Virus record (IMG/VR): IMGVR_UViG_3300044695_001704
Location: 1 to 37,829 of that record
DNA length: 37,829 bases
DNA from: a virus
Direction: 5' to 3' (one strand)
The translations under genes and the position numbers were made by a program. The notes below the pieces were generated by a model. That model was not told where the DNA came from and did not search any database. It was given only the letters and a program-made list of their open reading frames with translations. Shown piece after piece: positions 32,131-37,829 of the stretch; position 1 is the stretch's first letter, and every line of letters begins with the position of its first letter.

Positions 32131-32510
32131 AAATAATTAAATTGCATGAATTAAAAGGAACAGAAAGAGAAGTTAAATGCCCAAAAGGAGGTTTTTTAAG
32201 CAGAAGGTTTTTGCTTGAAAAAGACAATATGGGGTTTTCTGTAACAAATACAATAATACCTCCAAATGGAGAGCAAAATTGGCATTATAAAAATCATCTT
32301 GAAGCTTGTTATTGCATAAAAGGACATGGGTGTATTACAAATAAAAATACAGGAGAAAAGCATAGGATATTGCCTGGCACAATGTACGTTCTTGATAACA
32401 ATGATCCGCATTCATTTATAGCTTTTTCTACAGTAGAGCTGCTATGCGTATTTAACCCTCCATTAACAGGACTTGAAGTCCACAATAAGGATAATTCATA
32501 TGACATTTAA
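32127..32510 (+). CDS. ectC: Ectoine synthase homologue (EctC), lone copy in a phage
   Basis: This is a 127-residue cupin matching EctC over its whole length: ELKGTEREV near the start, MGFSVTNTIIPP, WHYKNHLEACYCIKGHG, PGTMYVLDNNDPHSF and CVFNPPLTGLEVHN. EctC cyclises N-gamma-acetyl-diaminobutyrate to ectoine. E59, Y87 and H95 align with the iron ligands reported for EctC, and E117/H119 with other active-site residues (from memory), so it looks functional. No ectA or ectB is present; solitary EctC proteins may act on other substrates. It overlaps both the IbrA- and IbrB-like genes, hence is part of that unit. Confidence 0.85.
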   Translation: MKIIKLHELKGTEREVKCPKGGFLSRRFLLEKDNMGFSVTNTIIPPNGEQNWHYKNHLEACYCIKGHGCITNKNTGEKHRILPGTMYVLDNNDPHSFIAFSTVELLCVFNPPLTGLEVHNKDNSYDI

Positions 32511-33027
32511 ATCTCCAGTTTATAACGTACTTTGCGTTCCATTTAGCCAAGTAACTGCAAATGATTACAACCCTAATGCAGTTGCTCCACCTGAAATGGC
32601 TTTATTAGAAACATCAATATGGGAAGATGGATATACGCAGCCAATTGTTACTTATTATGATGATACAAAAGACATTTACATTGTAGTAGATGGTTTTCAC
32701 CGCTATTTAACAATGAAAAATAGTGAGCGCATAAGAGAGCGTGAAAATAACATGCTGCCAATTGTTGTAATTAAAAAAGAACTTGGCGACAGAATGGCAT
32801 CTACTATCAGACATAACAGAGCTAGAGGATCTCATAATATTGAATTAATGAGTACTATAGTTTCTGAGCTTGTTGAAATGGGGAAAGGAGATTTCTGGAT
32901 ATGTAAACATATTGGAATGAGCGTTGATGAGCTATTAAGATTAAAACAAATAACTGGCGTTGCTGCTTTATTTCAAAATCGTAGTTTTTCTGATAGTTGG
33001 GAAGCAGATGAAGAAGAATGGGCTTAG
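32500..33027 (+). CDS. IbrB-like ParB/sulfiredoxin-fold protein
   Basis: This is a 175-residue protein from ATG 32500. NDYNPN (21-26), EDGYTQPIV, VVDGFHRYL (62-70) and IRHNRARGSHNIELM (103-117) give the complete ParB N-terminal/Srx nucleotide-binding fold. A helical C-terminal part (LVEMGKGDFWICKHIGMS) reads like a DNA-binding HTH and ends in acidic EADEEEW. IbrB-type proteins partner IbrA PP-loop enzymes. Here the ectC gene is inserted between the pair with overlapping ends. A role as a nucleotide-dependent switch or nuclease is possible; no experiment links it to ectoine chemistry. Confidence 0.85.
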   Translation: MTFKSPVYNVLCVPFSQVTANDYNPNAVAPPEMALLETSIWEDGYTQPIVTYYDDTKDIYIVVDGFHRYLTMKNSERIRERENNMLPIVVIKKELGDRMASTIRHNRARGSHNIELMSTIVSELVEMGKGDFWICKHIGMSVDELLRLKQITGVAALFQNRSFSDSWEADEEEWA

Positions 33028-33391
33028 GATTTATCATCCTTGGTGGCTATGGGAGTGCTATAAAGCAGGATTTTATAGCACTATTCCACCTGATGGAAAA
33101 ACAAAAGAACAGTGCAAAGAAGAATATGCAATTTTTTTATCAGATATTGAGTTGTTTAATTATTCAATGGATGAAGTAATAAAAACATGGAAATATTCTT
33201 CAGAGCATTTTTTATCTAATCCAAGTATAAATAGAATAGCTTGGCTTGGGCAGTCATCAATGTGTTTGGCAAATAAAATACCAAGCACATTTAAAAGTGG
33301 CTTCTTTTTATTAAATGATTATCAAAAAATAGAAGCAAACAATGCAGCAAGGATAAAATTAAATGATTGGGAAAATACAAGATTATATTAA
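33008..33391 (+). CDS. IbrA/IbrB-associated protein (HPWWLWECYKAGFY)
   Basis: This is a 127-residue protein from ATG 33008: RIYHPWWLWECYKAGFYSTI, PPDGKTKEQCKEEYAIFLSD, then FLSNPSINRIAWLGQSSMCL. From memory, proteins with WECxxAGFY ... SNxxINRxAWLGQAxxC follow IbrA/IbrB genes in other phages, so it appears to be a standing partner of this system. No catalytic motif is known; the conserved aromatic and cysteine residues suggest a binding function. It overlaps the IbrB-like gene by 20 bases and the next gene by 29 bases. Confidence 0.75.
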   Translation: MKKNGLRIYHPWWLWECYKAGFYSTIPPDGKTKEQCKEEYAIFLSDIELFNYSMDEVIKTWKYSSEHFLSNPSINRIAWLGQSSMCLANKIPSTFKSGFFLLNDYQKIEANNAARIKLNDWENTRLY

Positions 33392-33590
33392 TAAATGGAA
33401 AGAACAGGGTTATCCAATAGATATTCCTGATGAAGTTCCTGTTGAATTAATGAAAAATAACTTAGCTCCATCATACAAAGCTATAGCAATAGCTATTTTA
33501 AAAAACGATCATGGTTTATTAACGCTTGGCAATACAGCAAAGCCATCAAAATGGTATTCTTTTTTTAAACGTATTGAACTAAGTAATTAA
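33363..33590 (+). CDS. Small DUF3440-tail-like protein closing the IbrA/ectC cassette
   Basis: This is a 75-residue protein: IQDYINKWKEQGYPIDIPDE, then YKAIAIAILKNDHGLLTLGN and KPSKWYSFFKRIE. The piece AIAIAILKNDHGLLTLG resembles the C-terminus of the IbrA-like protein (FAITILKNDHTCKYMG), so the domain exists both fused and free in the same cassette. Such small proteins accompany IbrA homologues in phages, from memory. It ends exactly where the helicase ATG begins, so the cassette is co-translated with the replication genes on both sides. Confidence 0.75.
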   Translation: MIGKIQDYINKWKEQGYPIDIPDEVPVELMKNNLAPSYKAIAIAILKNDHGLLTLGNTAKPSKWYSFFKRIELSN

Positions 33591-35374
33591 TGATTATGAA
33601 ACTCCGCCCCTACCAACAACAAGCGCATGATGCTGCTATAGACTGGATAAAGAAATGTACTGACCCATGCGTATTAGAATTGCCAACAGGGAGTGGCAAA
33701 TCTTTAATTGTTGCAGCAATAGCCAACACATTGCACCAAGTTAGTGGTGGAAAGCATATATTATGCCTTGTACCATCAAAAGAGCTGTTAGAACAAAATG
33801 CAGAAAAATACCGAGATACTGGCAATGAATGTAGCTTGTTTAGCGCCAGCGTTGGGGAAACGTGTTTAAAACATCCAGTTGTTTTTGGCACACCTGTTAG
33901 CGTCAAGAATAAAATACACAGATTTGGTTCTAAATTTTGTGCTGTTGTATTAGATGAAGCGCATCGCATAACACCAACGGTAAAAAGTATTATTGAATCT
34001 TTAGTTTCCTGTAATCCTAATCTGCGTGTGATAGGTCTTTCAGCTACTCCATACAGGCTTGGTGATGGATATATATATAGAATGGATGAGAATGGCAATG
34101 CTTATGGAAATGATAAAACTAAGAACCCTTATTTTACTGCAAGAGTATTTACTGTTTATGCCAGAGATTTAATACAGCAAGGATACTTAACAAAACCTGT
34201 CATTGGTGCAATTAATTCAGGTCATTATGAAACCCTGGATATGCAACTTAATAGCATGGGTAAGTTTGCAAAAGCAGATGTTGATAGAGCTTATCATGGT
34301 CAAGGAAGGCTCACAAGTGCGATTGTAGGTGATATTGTTTCGCAAGCAGTAGATAGACAAGGTGTAATGATTTTCTCTGCGACAGTACAACATGCTCACG
34401 AGGTTATGCAGTCTTTACCACCAAGTTTATCTTGCATAGTTACAGGAGAAACACCTAAGTTGGAACGTGAACAAATACTGCGAAAATTCAAAGCTAGGCA
34501 ATTAAAATATTTAGTTAATGTTTCTGTGCTTTGTGTTGGCTTTGACTGTGTACACGTTGATTTAATAGCTATTTTAAGAGCTACAGAGTCAGTTAGTTTG
34601 CTCCAACAAATAATCGGCAGAGGATTGCGTATTGATAACAATAAAGATGATTGTTTGATACTGGATTATGCTGAAAATATTAGTCGTCATTGTCCTGATG
34701 GTGACTTATTTAATCCTGAGATAGAAGCATCAGGTGATTACGGAGCTGGTGAACCAATCAAAGCTAGATGCCCACAGTGCAATGCTAATAATGAATTTGC
34801 GCCAGTGCTTAATGAAGCAAAGCATGAAGTTGATGTTAATGGTTATTTTATTGATCTTGAAGGCATACGATTAGAAACAGAATATGGAGAGATGCCAGCG
34901 CATCATGGAAGAAGATGCTTTGGTGAGGTATTTAATAAAACTATTAGAAAACTTGTTAGATGTGATTATCGTTGGACGTTTAAACCATGCCCACATTGTG
35001 AAGAAGAAAATGATATTGCTGCACGTTATTGTTGCAGTTGCAAGGGAGAACTAATTGACCCAAATAGTAAGTTAGTAGCAGACTTCCAAATGAAAAAGAA
35101 AGACCCGACGCAAATCCAAACAGATAAGGTTGTTGCAATGCGAGCAACTCCCACACTAAGCAAAGCAGGGAACGAGTGCATAAGAGTTGATTTTATAACT
35201 GAATATAGATCATTTCCTGTTTGGTTTACGATGAAAATGCAGAGTAGCTATGATGCATTTATGAAGTTTACAGATAATGGTTTTACAACACCAAATACCA
35301 TCACATATAAAAAGAGTGGTGATTTCTTTAAAATTTACGACTACAACAGGACAGCTGATGAAGTTCCACAATGA
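33590..35374 (+). CDS. SF2 DEAD/DEAH-box helicase with zinc-binding C-terminus
   Basis: This is a 594-residue helicase. Q-type start LRPYQQQAHDA, Walker A PTGSGKS (32-38), DEAH (122-125), SATPYR (151-156) and motif VI QIIGRGLR (340-347) are all present. The C-terminal part carries C394/C397 and C467/C470/C481 or 482/C484, likely zinc ribbons contacting DNA. Relatives (RadD/RecQ-like SF2 proteins in phages) act in replication or recombination. ATG 33590 is used; 33596 (second Met) is possible. It overlaps the nuclease gene that follows. Confidence 0.9.
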   Translation: MIMKLRPYQQQAHDAAIDWIKKCTDPCVLELPTGSGKSLIVAAIANTLHQVSGGKHILCLVPSKELLEQNAEKYRDTGNECSLFSASVGETCLKHPVVFGTPVSVKNKIHRFGSKFCAVVLDEAHRITPTVKSIIESLVSCNPNLRVIGLSATPYRLGDGYIYRMDENGNAYGNDKTKNPYFTARVFTVYARDLIQQGYLTKPVIGAINSGHYETLDMQLNSMGKFAKADVDRAYHGQGRLTSAIVGDIVSQAVDRQGVMIFSATVQHAHEVMQSLPPSLSCIVTGETPKLEREQILRKFKARQLKYLVNVSVLCVGFDCVHVDLIAILRATESVSLLQQIIGRGLRIDNNKDDCLILDYAENISRHCPDGDLFNPEIEASGDYGAGEPIKARCPQCNANNEFAPVLNEAKHEVDVNGYFIDLEGIRLETEYGEMPAHHGRRCFGEVFNKTIRKLVRCDYRWTFKPCPHCEEENDIAARYCCSCKGELIDPNSKLVADFQMKKKDPTQIQTDKVVAMRATPTLSKAGNECIRVDFITEYRSFPVWFTMKMQSSYDAFMKFTDNGFTTPNTITYKKSGDFFKIYDYNRTADEVPQ

Positions 35375-35780
35375 TATACCCGTGTTTGGCAATAAAGAGT
35401 TTAGAGGTGAATGTCCTTCTGAAGCTGCTGAAGCAGTAACATTTTTTGCAAAGTTAAGACGAGAATATCCAGATAGTTATGGAAAGATTGCTACGCACAT
35501 TAGGAATGAAGGATTGCGAACTTTCTACCAGGCAACTAAACAAAAGAGTGAAGGAATGGTGAAAGGCGCACCAGATATTATTATTCCAGCAAGCGTTGCG
35601 TTCGTTTGTGAATTAAAACGACAAGATCATACACGTTCAAAATGGCAGGATGGACAGGTTGAATACCTGCTGGAAGCCCAGAAACAGGGAGCTTTCGTTT
35701 GTATTGGATTAGGTTATGTTGGAGCATATGAAGCATTTATTTTCTGGAAAGATAAAAAATCTTTACATTCTGTAAAATAA
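35358..35780 (+). CDS. VRR-NUC type nuclease
   Basis: This is a 140-residue protein from ATG 35358, inside the helicase's last codons. MKFHNDIPVFGNKEFRGECP, then HIRNEG, and the active site MVKGAPDIIIP (D73), VCELKRQDHT (E85, K87) and WQDGQVEYLLEAQ (Q100) match the VRR-NUC PD-(D/E)xK family, which cuts branched or flap DNA structures. In phages it commonly follows a SF2 helicase. Together they probably process recombination or replication intermediates. An upstream in-frame ATG at 35277 is judged spurious because it lies deep within the helicase. Confidence 0.85.
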   Translation: MKFHNDIPVFGNKEFRGECPSEAAEAVTFFAKLRREYPDSYGKIATHIRNEGLRTFYQATKQKSEGMVKGAPDIIIPASVAFVCELKRQDHTRSKWQDGQVEYLLEAQKQGAFVCIGLGYVGAYEAFIFWKDKKSLHSVK

Positions 35781-35826
35781 ATATTATTATTTACCCAACT
35801 TAACAAGAAATACAAAGGGGAATAAG

Positions 35827-36072
35827 ATGGCTACTAAAACTTATAGAATAGAAAACATTTCTAAAACAACAACATTGATTACTTTAGAAATTCAAGGAAA
35901 GCACAATATGGATTGCGCTGGCTGGTATATTAGAAACGGAGAAATAATTTCTAAAAGATGGGATAACCAACCAGCATACACATTATCAGCATCTAAGTTA
36001 AAAGAAGCAATACGCATTAATGGCTTTCTTAACTATCCAAATCAAGGTTTTTATCCAATCATTGCACAATAA
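35827..36072 (+). CDS. Small beta-rich protein, unknown
   Basis: This is an 81-residue protein: TYRIENISKTTTLITLEIQG, CAGWYIRNGEIISKRWDNQP, then a helix SASKLKEAIRINGF. AAAGGGG precedes the ATG. I recognise no family. The strand-rich opening and one cysteine do not indicate catalysis. It stands slightly apart, with 46-51 bases of non-coding DNA on either side, and the downstream gap contains leader element copy B. Confidence 0.65.
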   Translation: MATKTYRIENISKTTTLITLEIQGKHNMDCAGWYIRNGEIISKRWDNQPAYTLSASKLKEAIRINGFLNYPNQGFYPIIAQ

Positions 36073-36082
36073 CAACCACCGC

Positions 36083-36117
36083 CTCAAGGACGTGGCATTA
36101 ACTACAACTATAAAGAG
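36083..36117 (+). promoter_or_regulatory. Leader element copy B: weak hairpin plus TAACTACAACTATAAAGAG
   Basis: TAACTACAACTATAAAGAG (36099-36117) shares its first 15 bases with copy A at 29614 and again stands directly before a start codon (36124). It follows GTGGCATT, also resembling the hairpin end of copy A and of the terminator at 36613. Possibly a mobile regulatory module combining an attenuator and a leader. Confidence 0.45.
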
Positions 36118-36123
36118 AACGAC

Positions 36124-36348
36124 ATGAATAAAAACACAATGATAGCAATAGCATTAACAGCATCTTTTATTTCAGGTGGAGTAGCAATTAGTAAATTTTC
36201 TACTAATGACTCAAACATAATCCACAAGACTAGAAGCGGAGCATTTATTATCCAAAAGAACATCAAAGGTGAAGAGCAGATTTACCAAGTGCTAGAGTTA
36301 CCTAGCAATGTCCCTTCATTTGTAGCACCAAACAAAGGTGAATTCTAA
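36124..36348 (+). CDS. Membrane-anchored or exported small protein
   Basis: This is a 74-residue protein with N-terminal signal/anchor MNKNTMIAIALTASFISGGV; SGGVA could be followed by cleavage, or it stays as an anchor. The remaining part contains a beta pattern GAFIIQKNIKGEEQIYQVLE. No family recognised. Preceded by leader element copy B. It overlaps the next ATG by one base (36348). Confidence 0.65.
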   Translation: MNKNTMIAIALTASFISGGVAISKFSTNDSNIIHKTRSGAFIIQKNIKGEEQIYQVLELPSNVPSFVAPNKGEF

Positions 36349-36596
36349 TGGAAGATCAATTTGATAAAATAATAACTGATATGCGTATAGATCAGTCGCT
36401 TGGTGGCATTTTAATAGCACAAGCCTTTGTAGACTATTGCCAAGCATTAATAAACGCTCAAATCGCAGAAACAGACGGTTCTGATTTATTTGGAATGTTA
36501 GAGAATGCAACATTATCACCAAAGTACACCAGTATTAATCTTTTAGTTCAAAAGGCAATGGACTGGAAAGCTAATAACTTAATTTGCAATTCCTGA
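36348..36596 (+). CDS. Small helical protein, unknown
   Basis: This is an 82-residue protein: MEDQFDKIITDMRIDQSLGG, then ILIAQAFVDYCQALINAQIA. It is mostly helical and acidic. Not recognised. It ends 17 bases before a strong terminator, so it closes a transcription segment. Coding overlap with the previous gene suggests coupled translation. Confidence 0.65.
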   Translation: MEDQFDKIITDMRIDQSLGGILIAQAFVDYCQALINAQIAETDGSDLFGMLENATLSPKYTSINLLVQKAMDWKANNLICNS

Positions 36597-36612
36597 GGGG
36601 AAGCAACCACTC

Positions 36613-36640
36613 GCCAGCCGTAAAAAGCTGGCATTTTTTT
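36613..36640 (+). terminator. Rho-independent terminator after the early block
   Basis: A perfect 6-bp stem GCCAGC / GCTGGC (36613-36618, 36627-36632) with an 8-base loop is followed by ATTTTTTT. It lies between 36596 and the next start at 36651. It separates the recombination block from the regulator and array block, which must have read-through or its own promoter. Confidence 0.85.
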
Positions 36641-36650
36641 GGATAAGATT

Positions 36651-36764
36651 ATGAAAGACTATAAAAATAAACCAATACACACATTCACTAAGCACCAAGA
36701 AATACAAATTTGGTGTTTGATTGCAGCAGGAATTATTTTAGCTATTGAGGCATGGTTACAATGA
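36651..36764 (+). CDS. Small single-pass membrane protein
   Basis: This is a 37-residue frame: MKDYKNKPIHTFTKHQEIQI, then a transmembrane segment WCLIAAGIILAIEAW. It starts ten bases after the terminator's T run, and its stop overlaps the next ATG (ATGA at 36761). The overlap and hydrophobic helix support a real gene; no family known. Confidence 0.6.
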   Translation: MKDYKNKPIHTFTKHQEIQIWCLIAAGIILAIEAWLQ

Positions 36765-37222
36765 CACCAGAAGAACGCAAAGAAAAGCAAAGAGTTAGAA
36801 TGTTGGAATATTATCACAGGAATAAGAAAGCTATAAATGTAAGAGTTGTTGCAAAACGTAAATCAGATAAATTGAAAGAACTAAATGTTGTTGTGAAAAT
36901 AAATCAAAAGAACATAACCAAGAAAGAAATAATGGCATTAATTGGTGTTACAGCATTAGTGCTGGATAGAATTATCAAGGATAAAAAATATTGTATGCCA
37001 AAACAGGTTGCCACGCATATTGATGGCACTGTGTTGTTTAACAGAGCTGAAATAATGGAATGGTTACCATACGCTCGTGAAGCTTGCGCTTTTATTAAAA
37101 AAACTAAACCAATAAAATTAACTGGCATGGCAGCTTCAATAGTTGAGTTCATGCGTCGCAGTAAAGACATGGAATTGTATTGTGATGAAATTAGACGCAG
37201 AGGTAAAAATGCGAGAATTTGA
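36761..37222 (+). CDS. Basic DNA-binding protein with AlpA/MerR-like HTH
   Basis: This is a 153-residue protein; ATG 36761 overlaps the previous stop and is preferred over 36752. The N-terminus is very basic (RKEKQRVRMLEYYHRNKKAI). Residues 49-100 read NITKKEIMALIGVTALVLDR, then a short wing with THIDGTVLFNRAEIMEWL, the look of a winged HTH of the excisionase/MerR type. A C-terminal helix (AASIVEFMRRSKDMELYCDE) follows. Possibly a regulator of the downstream array. It overlaps the next HTH gene by 14 bases. Confidence 0.65.
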   Translation: MTPEERKEKQRVRMLEYYHRNKKAINVRVVAKRKSDKLKELNVVVKINQKNITKKEIMALIGVTALVLDRIIKDKKYCMPKQVATHIDGTVLFNRAEIMEWLPYAREACAFIKKTKPIKLTGMAASIVEFMRRSKDMELYCDEIRRRGKNARI

Positions 37223-37454
37223 TTGGGCAGTAATGATATTAAAACTTGAACAAGAAGGTTTATCCCAAGCAGAGATTTCAAGACGAACAGGAATATCAGC
37301 AGGAACATTATCACCAATTAAGACGGAACTTAAAGAAGCTCCAAAGGGTTGGAATGATGCAATGAACTTGTTAGATTTATATATAAAAATAATGGGCAGC
37401 AATGTACCTAGAATTGGAGATTATTATGAAGATGAAGTATCCACTGCCGAATGA
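37209..37454 (+). CDS. Helix-turn-helix regulator
   Basis: This is an 81-residue protein from ATG 37209, six bases after AGAGG. LEQEGLSQAEISRRTGISAG followed by TLSPIKTELKEAPKGW is a clear XRE/sigma-like HTH (GLSQAEISRRTGIS). An amphipathic helix NDAMNLLDLYIKIMG completes it. The longer in-frame start at 37143 would lie in the previous gene. Two adjacent HTH genes here may time expression of the downstream small-gene array; no operator is evident. Confidence 0.75.
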   Translation: MREFDWAVMILKLEQEGLSQAEISRRTGISAGTLSPIKTELKEAPKGWNDAMNLLDLYIKIMGSNVPRIGDYYEDEVSTAE

Positions 37455-37626
37455 AAACGCACGCTGCTTAGGAAGTAACTGCGATAAGAAACAAAACTGT
37501 GCCAGATATTTAAGTATAGAAATTGATACAAAAGATCATTTTTGGCACGGAGATTTTAAGAAAGAATTAAAACAACATGAGTGTGATTTTTTTATAGATT
37601 TTAGGGGGAATTATTATGAGCATTGA
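37426..37626 (+). CDS. Cysteine-rich small phage protein
   Basis: This is a 66-residue protein from ATG 37426, seven bases after GGAG. ARCLGSNCDKKQNCARYLSI and HECDFFI give four cysteines in the pattern C-x4-C-x5-C ... C, typical of small metal-binding phage proteins with CLGxxCPxxxxCxRY...CPxFI, from memory. Function unknown. The next gene's ATG (37616) lies inside its end, and the purine tract GGGGGAA serves as that gene's ribosome-binding site. Confidence 0.75.
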   Translation: MKMKYPLPNENARCLGSNCDKKQNCARYLSIEIDTKDHFWHGDFKKELKQHECDFFIDFRGNYYEH

Positions 37627-37829
37627 AAGAGAGTTGTTAAGAAGAATATCGAGCCATAGTGAGTCTAGGATACCTCTACATTTTATTAAAGAAATTCAAC
37701 AACTACTCGCCCAACCTGAGCAAGAGCCTGAGCCTCTTTTAGCAGAAACAAAGATTGAATGGTATGGGAAAGGGTTTAGACAAGGGGTCAATGAGTTTGC
37801 ACCACCCAAACCCTTAACAGAAGATGTTA
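37616..37829 (+). CDS. 5' part of the gene that wraps across the window ends
   Basis: 71 codons are open from ATG 37616, with AGGGGGAA ten bases upstream: MSIERELLRRISSHSESRIP, LHFIKEIQQLLAQPEQEPEP, ending KPLTEDV with one base left over. ELLRRI...EIQQLLAQPEQEP and PLTEDV correspond to the array paralogue at 80-502 (MSKERELLKKV ... REPLTDEAV). The frame at base 1 supplies the missing HGIGGG tail, one base out of register. Joined, the protein would be about 100 residues. From memory, LLAQPEQEP with a PLT..ARAIEAAHG tail is a typical phage hypothetical protein. Confidence 0.75.
   Translation, partial: MSIERELLRRISSHSESRIPLHFIKEIQQLLAQPEQEPEPLLAETKIEWYGKGFRQGVNEFAPPKPLTEDV

Noticed and set aside
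33610-34098. 162-codon leftward frame within the helicase
   Set aside because: Shadow of Walker A to DEAH coding sequence.
36904-37317. 137-codon leftward hydrophobic frame
   Set aside because: Antisense of two overlapping HTH genes, each with a good start and Shine-Dalgarno; hydrophobicity arises from complementing lysine-rich codons.
1-37829. tRNA genes, integrase, attachment site or lysogeny repressor
   Set aside because: No cloverleaf, tyrosine or serine recombinase motif, or CI/LexA-type protein was seen; the only small regulators are Cro-like or MerR-like HTH proteins, so temperate life is unsupported.

Overview
The window looks like an essentially complete genome of a tailed phage with a short-tail (podovirus-type) virion set. 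It is AT-rich, densely packed and has no ribosomal, tRNA, CRISPR or host genes. The portal, terminase, SU10/HK97-type capsid and several small conserved proteins recall Bcep22-like and BPP-1-like phages of Beta- and Gammaproteobacteria. An aquatic proteobacterial host is therefore my best inference, not a demonstrated fact. I see no integrase, no LexA/CI-type repressor, no DNA polymerase and no RNA polymerase. The two window ends fall inside one gene: the reading frame entering at base 1 continues the one leaving at base 37829 if a single base is shared, so the molecule is probably circular or circularly permuted.

Layout: two divergent transcription units start from a compact control region at about 27.46-27.57 kb and converge on a hairpin at 1.63-1.66 kb. 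The leftward unit (27456 down to 1677) carries a small HTH protein, a TOPRIM primase-helicase, a cluster of TATACC repeats that may be an origin or operator array, small accessory genes, an HNH endonuclease and the terminase subunits. The portal, scaffold, major capsid protein (followed by its own terminator), lysozyme, two fibre proteins, holin candidate and nested spanin pair come next. Tail and adaptor proteins, a C1q-like protein, a GNAT-like protein, a cupin, a glycosyltransferase-like protein and the internal/ejection proteins complete it.

The rightward unit (27571 to the end and on through base 1631) holds a recombination set: Sak4-like ATPase, SSB-like protein, YqaJ exonuclease, SF2 helicase and VRR-NUC nuclease. 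It is interrupted by an HNH endonuclease and by a remarkable five-gene cassette. That cassette contains an IbrA-like PP-loop/DUF3440 protein, an intact ectoine-synthase (EctC) homologue, an IbrB-like ParB protein and two small partner proteins. Small regulators follow, then an array of short genes sharing a C-terminal module whose DNA also supplies the ribosome-binding site of the next gene.

The most novel-looking items are the ectC-containing IbrA/IbrB cassette (30829-33590), the repeat cluster at 25303-25580, the symmetric divergent promoter region, a probable -1 frameshift in a small zinc-ribbon-like gene (23894-24051), and the tandem gene array across the window ends.
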